Below are positions 1-8,111 of a stretch of 53,882 nt of DNA, one piece after another. A model generated the notes under the pieces. That model saw only the letters and a list, made by a program, of their open reading frames with translations, was not told the DNA's origin and ran no database searches. Position numbers and translations under genes: made by a program. Source of the DNA: Bacillota bacterium (GTDB lineage Bacteria; Bacillota; Clostridia; Acetivibrionales; DTU013); assembly GCA_023439545.1 (NCBI GenBank), contig JAEXNT010000028.1, positions 1 through 53,882 on the forward strand. The letters are read 5' to 3'. Every line of letters begins with the position of its first letter. The first letter of the stretch is position 1.

Positions 1-1
1 G

Positions 2-334
2 GGTCTGGACGTCGAAATGGATATCGACCACTGCAGCTACAGCATCATTTCGTCCAAAGAAGTCGAAGTCAGGTACAATATAGGCTTGAACACCCGAGTC
101 AGCAGGCAGGTATCAATACCGGTCATATCGAAAGCCTTCGATCAACCGCTGGATGACAAGCGGCTGGCGCAGCAACCGAGCGTTACGATCTATTTCGTCC
201 AGCAGGGCGATACGCTGTGGAAGGTCGCGAAAAAATATTATACTACGATCGATGAACTAAGGAATAACAATGGTTTTGAGGAAAATGCCCAAATTGCTGC
301 CGGAGAACAGATACTCATTCCAAGAAAAATCTGA
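2..334 (+). CDS. SPOCS (DUF3794)/LysM protein, C-terminal part
   Basis: Only the 3' end of this gene is present; the reading frame is open to the left edge, so the ATG at 17 is probably internal. The last 45 or so residues form a LysM domain (FVQQGDTLWKVAKKYYTT, an NNNGF turn, then an AGEQILIP end), which binds GlcNAc-containing glycans such as peptidoglycan. The part before it (MDIDHCSYSIISSKEVEVRY, then VSRQVSIPVISKAFDQPLDD) resembles the end of a SPOCS/DUF3794 domain found in spore-coat-associated clostridial proteins. The likely role is a spore-envelope or wall-associated structural protein. The LysM call is firm; the SPOCS call is from memory of the family. A strong intrinsic terminator follows 30 bases after the stop. 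Confidence 0.8.
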   Translation, partial: GLDVEMDIDHCSYSIISSKEVEVRYNIGLNTRVSRQVSIPVISKAFDQPLDDKRLAQQPSVTIYFVQQGDTLWKVAKKYYTTIDELRNNNGFEENAQIAAGEQILIPRKI

Positions 335-364
335 TGTATTTTTTAGGATGAATAAATTATACAT

Positions 365-397
365 AAGTGCCTGAAAATATGTTTTCGGGCACTTTTT
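365..397 (+). terminator. Rho-independent terminator after the LysM gene
   Basis: AAGTGCCTGAAAA pairs with TTTTCGGGCACTT (one G-U pair) around a short TATG loop and is followed by a T run. It closes the upstream LysM transcription unit. Confidence 0.85.
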
Positions 398-398
398 A

Positions 399-427
399 TT
401 GTATTCACCATGTTTTTTGTATATAAT
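399..427 (+). promoter_or_regulatory. Predicted sigma-A promoter for ispE
   Basis: TTGTAT, a 17-base spacer and TATAAT lie directly behind the terminator, about 32 bases before the preferred ispE start. The -35 box overlaps the T run of the terminator. Confidence 0.6.
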
Positions 428-459
428 GTACCTGATGATATTGGAGAATGAGGTACGTG

Positions 460-1338
460 ATGGCTGTTCTTGAAATCCCCGCACATGCAAAAATCAATCT
501 GAGTCTTGATGTATTGGGAAAAAGGCCGGACGGCTATCACGAATTGAAGATGATAATGCAGACTGTCGAGCTGCATGATACGGTCAGGCTTTCAACAACC
601 GAAGAAAACGGCATAACTCTTGAATGCGGAAGCCGGTTCGTTCCCGAGGACCGTACGAATACTGCGTGGAAGGCCGCAGCTTTACTGATGGACAGATGCG
701 GGACAAAAGGCGGGGTCAGGATAAACATAGTAAAGCGGATCCCGGTCGCGGCCGGAATGGCAGGCGGCAGCTCGGATGCGGCGGCGGTCCTGAAGGGTTT
801 GAACGAACTATTTTCGTTGGGGTTGAGCGTCGATACATTAAGGGAACTTGGAAAACTGGTCGGCGCGGATGTTCCATACTGTATAGAAGGCGGGACCAGG
901 CTTGCCGAGGGAATAGGCGAACGCCTGACTGTACTGGCCGATTTCAGCGGAGTTGACATACTGCTGCTCAAGCCGAATATCGGCGTATCTACGGCCTGGG
1001 TATACGGAAACCTCAGGGCTGATGAGATAAAGGATGATGAAAGACCCGATACCGATTTGCTTATAAGTGCGGTTTGCGCACATGATGCCGCAGTTGTCGC
1101 AGGCAATATGAAAAACGTCCTTGAACGAGTGACTATCCCCAGGCACAGTATTATCCGTGAGGCGAAGGCTCAGCTGCTGGAACTGGGCGCAATGGGAAGC
1201 ATGATGAGCGGGAGCGGTCCGACGGTATTCGGGATCTTTAAGGACGCGGCTTCGGCTGCCGATGCTTTGCGGGTGCTCTCGGCCGACCACAGGTGGAGCT
1301 GCATGCAGACAAGGACTACAAACCTCCCGGTGGCATGA
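460..1338 (+). CDS. ispE: 4-diphosphocytidyl-2-C-methyl-D-erythritol kinase
   Basis: This GHMP-family kinase phosphorylates CDP-methylerythritol in the cytoplasmic MEP (non-mevalonate) isoprenoid pathway. The N-terminus AHAKINLSLDVLGKRPDGYHE carries the conserved substrate-binding and lysine motif. The glycine-rich GHMP ATP loop is PVAAGMAGGSSDAAAVL near residue 95, the catalytic Asp region is GADVPYCIEGG, and the third motif is MSGSGPTVFG near the C-terminus. About 292 residues is the normal length. I prefer the ATG at 460 over the in-frame ATG at 448, because 448 sits one base from the GGAG, while 460 has a GAGG 6 bases upstream. It stands between a terminator and the GntR gene, with its own promoter. 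Confidence 0.95.
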   Translation: MAVLEIPAHAKINLSLDVLGKRPDGYHELKMIMQTVELHDTVRLSTTEENGITLECGSRFVPEDRTNTAWKAAALLMDRCGTKGGVRINIVKRIPVAAGMAGGSSDAAAVLKGLNELFSLGLSVDTLRELGKLVGADVPYCIEGGTRLAEGIGERLTVLADFSGVDILLLKPNIGVSTAWVYGNLRADEIKDDERPDTDLLISAVCAHDAAVVAGNMKNVLERVTIPRHSIIREAKAQLLELGAMGSMMSGSGPTVFGIFKDAASAADALRVLSADHRWSCMQTRTTNLPVA

Positions 1339-1408
1339 TTCAGACCATACAAACGGAAAATAATATATACGCTTACCGGTACGGCAATAAATGAAGGAGA
1401 TGTACGTA

Positions 1409-2095
1409 ATGGCGGGAAAATTAACAAAAGTAAATCTCAATGATTACAAACCCTTGCGCGAGGTAATTTTCAATACGCTCAGGGAAGCGATCATAGTAGG
1501 AGAACTAAAGCCGGGTGAAAGGCTGATGGAAGTTCAACTTGCCGATAAAATGGGCGTAAGCAGGACTCCCGTCCGGGAAGCCATCAGAAAACTTGAACTT
1601 GAAGGGCTTGTTGAGATGCTGCCGAGAAAGGGCGCGCACGTTGCCGACCTTTCGGTAAAGGATATCATGGATGTCCTTGAAGTCAGGGCTACGCTGGACG
1701 GACTGGCGTCTTCGCTGTCGGCTTCACGGATAACCGACGAGGAGATCAAGGAACTGAGACATCATCTGTCGCAATTCATCAATTATGTAGAAAAGGACAA
1801 TCTGCAGGGCTCCATCAAGAAAGACGTGGAGTTCCACGATATAATATACCGTTCTTCAAGAAACGACAAACTGATACAGATATCCAACAACCTCAGGGAA
1901 CAGATACAGAGGTTCAGGGTCATATATATCAAGGACTACGGCAGTTCCAGGGAATTGATAAAGGAGCATACGGAGATTTGCGACGCAATTGCGCGCAGGG
2001 ATCCTGTCGCTGCCATGGAGCTGGCGCAGAGGCATATTAAAAACCAGGAAGAGACAATTATCCGCTTTGTTAAAAAGAATCAACTCGTAAAATAG
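1409..2095 (+). CDS. GntR/FadR-family transcriptional regulator
   Basis: The N-terminal winged helix of about 70 residues (LREAIIVGELKPGERLMEVQ, then LADKMGVSRTPVREAIRKLE) is a classic GntR DNA-binding domain. The following 140 residues are an all-helical FCD ligand domain, with the DVLEVRATLDGLASSLSA start, a FHDIIYRSSRNDKL metal/ligand motif and a RRDPVAAMELAQRHI end. FCD regulators sense small organic acids or sugars; the ligand cannot be read here. The ATG at 1409 is preferred because AAGGAG lies 9 bases upstream; an in-frame ATG at 1391 has no such site. It follows ispE after 70 bases and may be cotranscribed or separate. Confidence 0.9.
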   Translation: MAGKLTKVNLNDYKPLREVIFNTLREAIIVGELKPGERLMEVQLADKMGVSRTPVREAIRKLELEGLVEMLPRKGAHVADLSVKDIMDVLEVRATLDGLASSLSASRITDEEIKELRHHLSQFINYVEKDNLQGSIKKDVEFHDIIYRSSRNDKLIQISNNLREQIQRFRVIYIKDYGSSRELIKEHTEICDAIARRDPVAAMELAQRHIKNQEETIIRFVKKNQLVK

Positions 2096-2105
2096 AGTGA
2101 TCAAA

Positions 2106-2145
2106 CCCGGACAGGTGGAATGAAAATATCCACCTGATTACCGGG
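2106..2145. repeat. Nested inverted repeat between convergent genes
   Basis: CCCGG-AC-AGGTGGA and TCCACCT-GATTA-CCGGG form an interrupted stem between the convergent GntR and HMA genes. There is no clear T run on either strand, so a bidirectional terminator is possible but unproven. Confidence 0.45.
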
Positions 2146-2153
2146 CGGCAGTG

Positions 2154-2360
2154 TCATTGCAGCACCTCATAGCCCATTTCGGCAATTTTGCCCTTGATGT
2201 CAACCGGCTGCTGCAATGCCGGATCGTAGGAGATTCTTACGGTCTGTGACTTTAGATCGACGTCGACTCCATCTATTCCCCGTATGCTTCCGAGTTCGCT
2301 TTTTATGCGGTTGGAACAAATGCTGCAGGAGATCGACGGTACTGTAAATGTCGTGTCCAT
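2154..2360 (-). CDS. Small heavy-metal-associated (HMA) domain protein
   Basis: This 68-residue protein is a single ferredoxin-like HMA fold, as in CopZ-type copper chaperones. The metal loop reads SISCSICSNRI, so the CxxC pair is kept, and the ending KIAEMGYEVLQ matches the family. A GGAGG lies 7 bases before the ATG on the minus strand. It stands alone: no P-type ATPase or copper regulator is next to it, so its partner must be elsewhere. A cytoplasmic Cu(I)/metal chaperone is inferred from the fold. Confidence 0.85.
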   Translation of the reverse strand: MDTTFTVPSISCSICSNRIKSELGSIRGIDGVDVDLKSQTVRISYDPALQQPVDIKGKIAEMGYEVLQ

Positions 2361-2524
2361 GTTTACCTCCGGAGTTAATTATTATCTGAAGTTTACAGAT
2401 CTATATTACCTTGACCTGAAATCAGATAATTAATTCTTCTGCCGACTTGATTATTTCTGCATTTTATATAAATTCATGTAAAAAGTTAATTATAATAAAA
2501 CAAATACTTTGATTCGACGTATAA

Positions 2525-2553
2525 TTGATTGCATCGCAAATTTTAAATATACT
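2525..2553 (+). promoter_or_regulatory. Predicted sigma-A promoter of the AAA/PspA operon
   Basis: TTGATT, exactly 17 bases, then TATACT, in an AT-rich stretch about 50 bases before the AAA ATPase start codon. Confidence 0.55.
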
Positions 2554-2610
2554 GAAATAGCTATTTTACGGCATTCGATGAGAATTAGGTATTGAACGGA
2601 GGGGTTTTTG

Positions 2611-4245
2611 ATGGCAGCCGGGGAGTTTTGGTACGACAGTTTCCTGAGCAAGTACAAGTCGGGCATCTCGCATGAATTTCTTTTTTATTTCAATGTGCGC
2701 GACCTGGTCGATAATTACAGGTATATGGACAGGTACATCTATGAGGAATTCATCAAGCAGAGAGGTTTCGGCATCGTAGCCTTCTATGATATCTCCCGTG
2801 GCCTTACGTTCTTTGACGCGGGCATGGAAAAGGAATTCAACATCATAACCGCCAACGAGGCCGTAAATCTGATGAATGCAATGCCCTCGAGAATATTTCC
2901 GTTCATTGACAAAGCGCTTAAAAACACCAAAATGGTGCTCTTTATAGATCATGTCGAAAAAATTATACCCTCGGGGGATATTGCGAGTATGTCGCTTGAG
3001 GAAAGAATCGCTCTCATATGGATATGCGAGTGGTCGGTCAACGCAAAGATTTCAACCGTGGGCAGCGCCATACTGATGCTTTCCGACAACCTTGCCGACG
3101 TCAGCCGCGAGCTTTTGAAATCCTCCTACAGGATCGAGCCTGTTTTCGTAGGACTGCCAGATGAAGCGCAGCGCAAGGATTATATTGAATATCTCCTCAA
3201 GGATAACGATATAAAGACGGACATCAATTCAGACGAGTTTGCAAAGCTGTCTTCGGGATTGAGCAAGAAATCCATCAAGGATATCAAGCTCAAGTCAGAA
3301 GCGGAGGACGACCCTATCAGCTTCGACTTCATAAAGGATAAAAAGCACTCCGTCCTTCAGAAGGAATACGGAGATGTGCTTGAATTCATATATCCCGAGA
3401 TAGGCTTCGAAAATATAGGCGGAATGGAAAAGGCCAAGGACTACCTGCTTAAAAATGTGGTAAAGCCGATTCTGAAAGGGGATCTCAGGAGGGTGCCGAT
3501 GGGGATCCTGCTATGCGGCCCTTCGGGAACCGGCAAAACGCTGCTCGTGAATGCTCTGGCCAAGGCGAGCGGTTTCAACTGCGTCAAGATAGATATGTCA
3601 CGGATACTCGGGCAGTATGTCGGCGAAAGTGAGAAAAATTTCAAGAAATGTCTGCTTGGCGCGCAGTCGCAGCACCCTGTCATAATTTTCGTGGATGAGA
3701 TAGACACTGCCTTCAGGAGGGGCGACAGCGGCGACAGCGGAGTGAGCAGGAATATATTCAGTGAATTTTTACAGTTCACAAGTAATACAAATAATAGAGG
3801 AAAAGTTATATTCATAGCAGCGACGAACAGGCCGGATCTGATAGATCCCGCATTGAAGAGGGCGGGAAGGTTCGACAAAAAAATACCGATACTTATGCCG
3901 GACGCCAATGAGCGTGCCGATATTTTCAAGATAATTATCAAAAAATATGGTTTTGAGACAAACGTTGAAGATTTCATACAGTTTGCCGCAGGCACGGAGA
4001 ATTATACGGGCGCCGAGATCGAAACGGTTGTGCGAAAGGCGTATGAGATAGCGAACGAGGACGATACGGAAAACGCGGTACTTACCCCGGATATCATCAC
4101 CAAGGCGATAGACCGGTGCAGGCCCAGTACGCAGCAGGTACAGTTCATGACTATGCTTGCGATCGAGGAATGTGACGATAAGGATCTGCTGCCTGAGAAA
4201 TACAAGGGACTACTTGACACGAAGAATCTTTCGGTAGAGAGGTAA
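2611..4245 (+). CDS. Two-part AAA ATPase with a degenerate N-terminal half
   Basis: The C-terminal half is a classical AAA module: Walker A GPSGTGKT near residue 302, a pore-loop-like GQYVGES, Walker B VIIFVDEID near 357, sensor ATNRPDLIDPAL with the arginine RAGRFDKKI, and a helical lid NYTGAEIETVVRKAYE. The N-terminal 230 residues resemble a second, degenerate ATPase domain with a Walker-B-like MVLFIDHVEK but no Walker A, an arrangement like Ycf46-type or class III AAA proteins. The ATG at 2611 has GGAGGGG 7 bases upstream. A PspA-like gene follows after 89 bases, so this may act as a Vps4-like remodelling or disassembly ATPase for it. That role is inferred from gene order and domain type. 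Confidence 0.85.
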   Translation: MAAGEFWYDSFLSKYKSGISHEFLFYFNVRDLVDNYRYMDRYIYEEFIKQRGFGIVAFYDISRGLTFFDAGMEKEFNIITANEAVNLMNAMPSRIFPFIDKALKNTKMVLFIDHVEKIIPSGDIASMSLEERIALIWICEWSVNAKISTVGSAILMLSDNLADVSRELLKSSYRIEPVFVGLPDEAQRKDYIEYLLKDNDIKTDINSDEFAKLSSGLSKKSIKDIKLKSEAEDDPISFDFIKDKKHSVLQKEYGDVLEFIYPEIGFENIGGMEKAKDYLLKNVVKPILKGDLRRVPMGILLCGPSGTGKTLLVNALAKASGFNCVKIDMSRILGQYVGESEKNFKKCLLGAQSQHPVIIFVDEIDTAFRRGDSGDSGVSRNIFSEFLQFTSNTNNRGKVIFIAATNRPDLIDPALKRAGRFDKKIPILMPDANERADIFKIIIKKYGFETNVEDFIQFAAGTENYTGAEIETVVRKAYEIANEDDTENAVLTPDIITKAIDRCRPSTQQVQFMTMLAIEECDDKDLLPEKYKGLLDTKNLSVER

Positions 4246-4334
4246 AGCTTTACATTGTGCTATATTTAATATAAATTATAAATATACAAATATTGGACGG
4301 GACGAACCAAATAATAAACAGGGAGGCTATAATA

Positions 4335-5063
4335 ATGGGTTTTTTCAGTAGATTGGGAGCATTGATCAGGGGCTTTTTCGGAAGTTTGCTCGGCGGCGTT
4401 GAAGAAAACAATCCTGAGCTGCTTTTTGAAGACATTAAAATGCAGATTGATAGAGCAAGAAAAGAAGCTGAACAGCAGATTCTCGAAATTCAGACCAATG
4501 CTGAAATGATAAAGATCGAAATGAAGAACGCGGAAAAGAACCTGGCGGCAGTCAAGGCCAGAGTTGAATCCGCGCAGAAGCAGGGTGACAAGGAACTGCT
4601 GATAGAACTGCTCATGCAGGAAGAGGAGTACCAGGCGACGTACGATACGCACAAGGCTACGTATGATACGGCGATGGCGGAGGTTGGCAAGATCAGGGAG
4701 GATTACAAAATATTCGAATCCGAAATGTCTGCCAAGCTGAACGAGCTCAAGACCTTGAAATCACAGGCCAAGATGGCTCAGCTCAGAGAAAACATAAACT
4801 CCGTGAATGCCAGATATACTTCCAGGAACAATACGGTCGGGCATGTCAACGAAAGCATGGACAGGGCGAGGGAGCTCGTCAACAAGAAGACGGCCCGCGC
4901 AAATGCAGTGGAATCGCTGGGCGATACCAACATGGACCTGAAGCTCAAGAGGCTTGACATGAACTCGGCAAGAGATAGGGCCAGGGCCAGGGCTGAAGCC
5001 ATGCTTACCAGCGAACAGGGCTTTGAAGTTAAGGAAAAAGCGGATAATAAGGTTTCGCAATAA
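4335..5063 (+). CDS. PspA/Vipp1-like (ESCRT-III superfamily) coiled-coil protein
   Basis: About 242 residues. A short amphipathic N-terminal helix (MGFFSRLGALIRGFFGSLLG) is followed by long charged helices (EAEQQILEIQTNAEMIKIEM and AVKARVESAQKQGDKELLI), as in PspA/IM30 membrane-binding proteins. These polymerise on the inner face of the cytoplasmic membrane and stabilise or remodel it under stress. The ATG at 4335 is chosen over the ORF's upstream ATG because GGGAGG lies 8 bases before it. It lies between the AAA ATPase and a two-TM coiled-coil protein. Assignment is by helix pattern and N-terminus; overall divergence from canonical PspA is high. Confidence 0.75.
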   Translation: MGFFSRLGALIRGFFGSLLGGVEENNPELLFEDIKMQIDRARKEAEQQILEIQTNAEMIKIEMKNAEKNLAAVKARVESAQKQGDKELLIELLMQEEEYQATYDTHKATYDTAMAEVGKIREDYKIFESEMSAKLNELKTLKSQAKMAQLRENINSVNARYTSRNNTVGHVNESMDRARELVNKKTARANAVESLGDTNMDLKLKRLDMNSARDRARARAEAMLTSEQGFEVKEKADNKVSQ

Positions 5064-5168
5064 CATATAAAATGCAGCCCGGCTGCGGCGTCAACGACGT
5101 CAGGGCGGACCGGGCCTTGGTTCGGCGTTTGCATAAAGCCGGCTTAAACGGGAACAGGTGGTTGACCT

Positions 5169-5969
5169 ATGAGATCTAGGATGTTTTTGAAAGCATTGTT
5201 CAAATTGAAGAATATCGGGGTATTGGCAGGCGCTTTTATATTGGCCGCCTTGCTGAGCGATAATGGTGTAATGGGCGATATAGCACTGCCCGGGGAAATT
5301 ACGGCAGTGGGCGCTATTGCGGTTTACTTTGCCTCCGTGGTTCAGACTTTATCAAGTAAAAAGTTTCACGAGGACTTCAACCGTGCGGAAAAGCTCAGGA
5401 ACATCCGCGAATTGAACCGCCAGGCAAACCGGCTGGCTTCGGAAGCGCGCAGGAATACGAACAGCACTTACCTTCAAAAGCTCAAGAAGGTAATGGAAGA
5501 CAAAAACGATATCTATAATTCATACTCTACGGGAGAGCAAAGCTTTCTGAAGGAAAAAATTACAGAGCAGACGCTGACGCTCGTTATAGCCTATCTCAAG
5601 CTTCTCAACAATTTCTGTATCAGAAGCCGTGAACTCAGCGGAGTGGACGTGAGCGCCGTATCGGCCAGGATCAACAACAACAGCAGGAAGCTGAGCTTTG
5701 CCAAGGACGCCCGTATGGCCGAGGATGTCAGGAAGATCATCGAAATGGACGAGAAACTGATAGGAAGGCTGAAGGATGAGAAAAAGGAGCTTGAGAGGAT
5801 AAGCGCCAAGCTCGACTATATGGAGAGCACGGTCAATATGTTCAAGCACCAGATAATGTCCAGCGTTGAAAACGAGGATATGCTGGAGCAGCTCGAAACC
5901 GCCGTCAATGAGGCTGAAGCGCTCGATGCGGTTCTTGAGGACAGGCGCAAGAGCAGAGTGAGGCAGTGA
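5169..5969 (+). CDS. Unrecognised membrane protein with two TM helices and a long coiled coil
   Basis: I do not recognise this 266-residue protein. Two hydrophobic segments lie near the N-terminus (IGVLAGAFILAALL at about 16-29, and ITAVGAIAVYFASVVQTL at about 44-61). About 200 mainly helical, charged residues follow, with heptad-like stretches (DEKLIGRLKDEKKELERISA and EDMLEQLETAVNEAEALD). It would sit in the membrane with a cytoplasmic coiled coil. The ATG has AGGTGG 7 bases upstream. It follows the PspA-like gene by 105 bases and is probably in the same operon, so a membrane anchor or receptor for the PspA/AAA pair is a reasonable but untested guess. Confidence 0.6.
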   Translation: MRSRMFLKALFKLKNIGVLAGAFILAALLSDNGVMGDIALPGEITAVGAIAVYFASVVQTLSSKKFHEDFNRAEKLRNIRELNRQANRLASEARRNTNSTYLQKLKKVMEDKNDIYNSYSTGEQSFLKEKITEQTLTLVIAYLKLLNNFCIRSRELSGVDVSAVSARINNNSRKLSFAKDARMAEDVRKIIEMDEKLIGRLKDEKKELERISAKLDYMESTVNMFKHQIMSSVENEDMLEQLETAVNEAEALDAVLEDRRKSRVRQ

Positions 5970-5976
5970 ACCTGAG

Positions 5977-6063
5977 TGAAACGCAGGGACGGTTCTTTTA
6001 TTTCACCAGGGAAGCGGGACAGGGTAACGATACCTTGTCTCTTTTTAGTGTCCCCCTGTTTCA
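5977..6063. repeat. REP-like imperfect inverted repeat
   Basis: TGAAACGCAGGGAC on the left is an imperfect inverted match to GTCCCCCTGTTTCA on the right, with an inner GGGACAG...TGTCCC and a small ACAGGGTA/TACCTTGT hairpin. The motif family (GGGAC/GTCCC near GAAAC) resembles REP elements scattered in clostridial genomes and recurs in a different form near 19041-19165. No transposase is in the window. Confidence 0.5.
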
Positions 6064-6123
6064 AAAGAAGGAATATAAGGATTTGTGTCGAATTAATCCA
6101 CTATCTTACTAAGGAGAAAAAAG

Positions 6124-7713
6124 ATGAAGGATAGCGTGATTTATTCGTCCGAATATATTAATATCCTTAAACGTGATGACGGGTTTTATATACAGTCTTT
6201 CAAGAAAGGCATGTCTGTCGAGCAGTTCCAAAAGCTGTTACAAGAACGTAAGAATATAAAAGTGACCAGTATAATGACGGTCAGAAACGCTCTGGTCAAT
6301 GCACCCAGGCCTCCCGAGAAGTTCGCGGAGGGCGTGGAGCGCATAAATATCGAGCTGACTGACGATGACGTCAGGGCGTACCTGACATTGGACGTCGATC
6401 AGGAGGAATTGACGGGCGCCGGGCGGGCCGAACTTTTTAAGGAAATCATGCGCAGCCTGAAGGAAATGGGAATAACTTACGGTATAAAAAACGAAATCCT
6501 GCTGGGCGGTCTGGAAAACAGGAAGAGGATACTTATAGCGGAAGGTATCCCGCCCGTAAACGGAACGGACTCCGTGATAACGGCGTATGAATTGAAGGAA
6601 GTCAAGCCTGAGGCAAAAGAAGACGGCAATGTGGATCACTATGAGCTCAACCTTATCAACAGAGTCGTCGAAGGCGAATGGCTCGGCGAGCGTACCGATC
6701 CGAAGGAAGGCAGGCCGGGTAAGACTGTGAGGGGAAGCACTCTGCTGCCGGTGAAGGGCAGGCTCCTGCCGCTTGTTTATGACAAAAATACCGTCAGGGA
6801 GTCTTACGAAGACGGCGTAACTAGGCTGTATTCGAGGATCCCCGGCGCAGTTCATTACGATGGCGACAGAATCGGCATATCTAACCATCTCGAGATCTCG
6901 GGAAATATCGATTACAGGACAGGCAATATAAATTTTGACGGCTTTCTGACTGTCAAGGGGACGATAGAGGACAGCTTCTCCGTAGCTGCCACCCAGGATA
7001 TAGAAATACTCGGCGATTATGGAGTCGGAGGCGTCAAGGACATCACGAGTAACTACGGAAGCATATTCATAAAGGGCGGGATAGCAGGAAACAACAAGGC
7101 GGTCATATACAGCCGCAGAAACATTTATACCAAATTCGTTTCAGATACGAACATCGTATGCGAAGGCAGCGTTCATATAGGCTTTTACTGTCTGAACAGC
7201 AATATCAAGGCGAAGGAAGTCATACTCGACTCTCCGAAAGGGCAGATAATAGGCGGGAATATAGAGGCTGAATTCAGGGTGATATCGTCCATAATCGGCT
7301 CTTCGAGTGAAAAAAGGACCTGCATTACGGTCAAGGGTTTCGACAGACAGCTTCTGAAACAGGCCTCCGACAACATTTCGGCAAATATCGAGGTCCTGAA
7401 GTCGGAGCTGGCGAAGGCTAAGCTTGAGGTGTCGGTTTACGGAGGTGCGTCGGGACTTTCAAGAGAACAGCTTGCAGAATACGAAAGAATAATGGATAAT
7501 TACTATGATATAAGGGATCGCCTGAAACGGGCCGAAGAGGAAAGAAAAGCGTTTTCCCAGTATCTCAGGACCCGCGGCGAGGGTGAGATCTCGATTTTAA
7601 AAAAGGTCTATCCAAATACGATGCTCAGCATCAAAAAAGAGATCAAAGAAATCACAAACCCGACTATGAGTGTTAATTTCTGCATAGTCGACGGTGAGAT
7701 AAAGGAGTTCTGA
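6124..7713 (+). CDS. FapA (DUF342) family protein
   Basis: 529 residues with the DUF342/FapA layout: an N-terminal domain, a central region with the family motif GEWLGERTDPKEGRPGKTV, then a repetitive beta-rich part (ISGNIDYRTGNINFDGFLTV, IEILGDYGVGGVKDITS, GSIFIKGGIAG) typical of a right-handed beta helix, and a C-terminal coiled coil from about residue 415. Proteins of this family are linked to cell-surface and polymer assembly in clostridia and Vibrio, but a biochemical activity is not established. AAGGAG lies 8 bases before the ATG. acpS follows after 10 bases, so the two are likely cotranscribed. Confidence 0.85.
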   Translation: MKDSVIYSSEYINILKRDDGFYIQSFKKGMSVEQFQKLLQERKNIKVTSIMTVRNALVNAPRPPEKFAEGVERINIELTDDDVRAYLTLDVDQEELTGAGRAELFKEIMRSLKEMGITYGIKNEILLGGLENRKRILIAEGIPPVNGTDSVITAYELKEVKPEAKEDGNVDHYELNLINRVVEGEWLGERTDPKEGRPGKTVRGSTLLPVKGRLLPLVYDKNTVRESYEDGVTRLYSRIPGAVHYDGDRIGISNHLEISGNIDYRTGNINFDGFLTVKGTIEDSFSVAATQDIEILGDYGVGGVKDITSNYGSIFIKGGIAGNNKAVIYSRRNIYTKFVSDTNIVCEGSVHIGFYCLNSNIKAKEVILDSPKGQIIGGNIEAEFRVISSIIGSSSEKRTCITVKGFDRQLLKQASDNISANIEVLKSELAKAKLEVSVYGGASGLSREQLAEYERIMDNYYDIRDRLKRAEEERKAFSQYLRTRGEGEISILKKVYPNTMLSIKKEIKEITNPTMSVNFCIVDGEIKEF

Positions 7714-7723
7714 GGGCACAATT

Positions 7724-8101
7724 ATGGCGGTATTCTGCGGCGTGGATATAATCGAAATAGAACGAATAAAAAAATCCATAGAGGAGACGGGCAGCTTTAA
7801 GGAAAGAGTTTTCACCGGCAATGAAATAGATTACTGCGACAAGAGAAATAAGGCCAGGTATGAAAGCTATGCCGCAAGATTCGCCGGCAAGGAAGCTGTT
7901 CTGAAAGCGCTTGGTACAGGCTTGTCCGATGGCCTGGAATGGAAAATGATAGAGATTCTTAACGATGAAAAGGGCAAACCGCGTGTCGTGCTCTCTCAAA
8001 AAGCCCTGGAGCTTTATGAGGGAATGAGGGCACAGGATATTGATATAAGCGTTTCCCACTGCGGCAGTTACGCCGTGGCATATGTTGTGATCCAGGCATA
8101 G
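7724..8101 (+). CDS. acpS: Holo-[acyl-carrier-protein] synthase
   Basis: This 125-residue 4'-phosphopantetheinyl transferase moves phosphopantetheine from CoA to apo-ACP in fatty-acid synthesis. The two metal/CoA motifs are clear: GVDIIEIERI near residue 6 and the Glu in RFAGKEAVLKALGTG near residue 50, followed by the ISVSHCGSYAVAYV ending. Length is normal for the trimeric AcpS class. The start lies 10 bases after the FapA stop and the YhaO-like gene begins 10 bases after the acpS stop, so FapA-acpS-YhaO-YhaN-lipoprotein looks like one transcript. Confidence 0.95.
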   Translation: MAVFCGVDIIEIERIKKSIEETGSFKERVFTGNEIDYCDKRNKARYESYAARFAGKEAVLKALGTGLSDGLEWKMIEILNDEKGKPRVVLSQKALELYEGMRAQDIDISVSHCGSYAVAYVVIQA

Positions 8102-8111
8102 GGAGGCGGAT

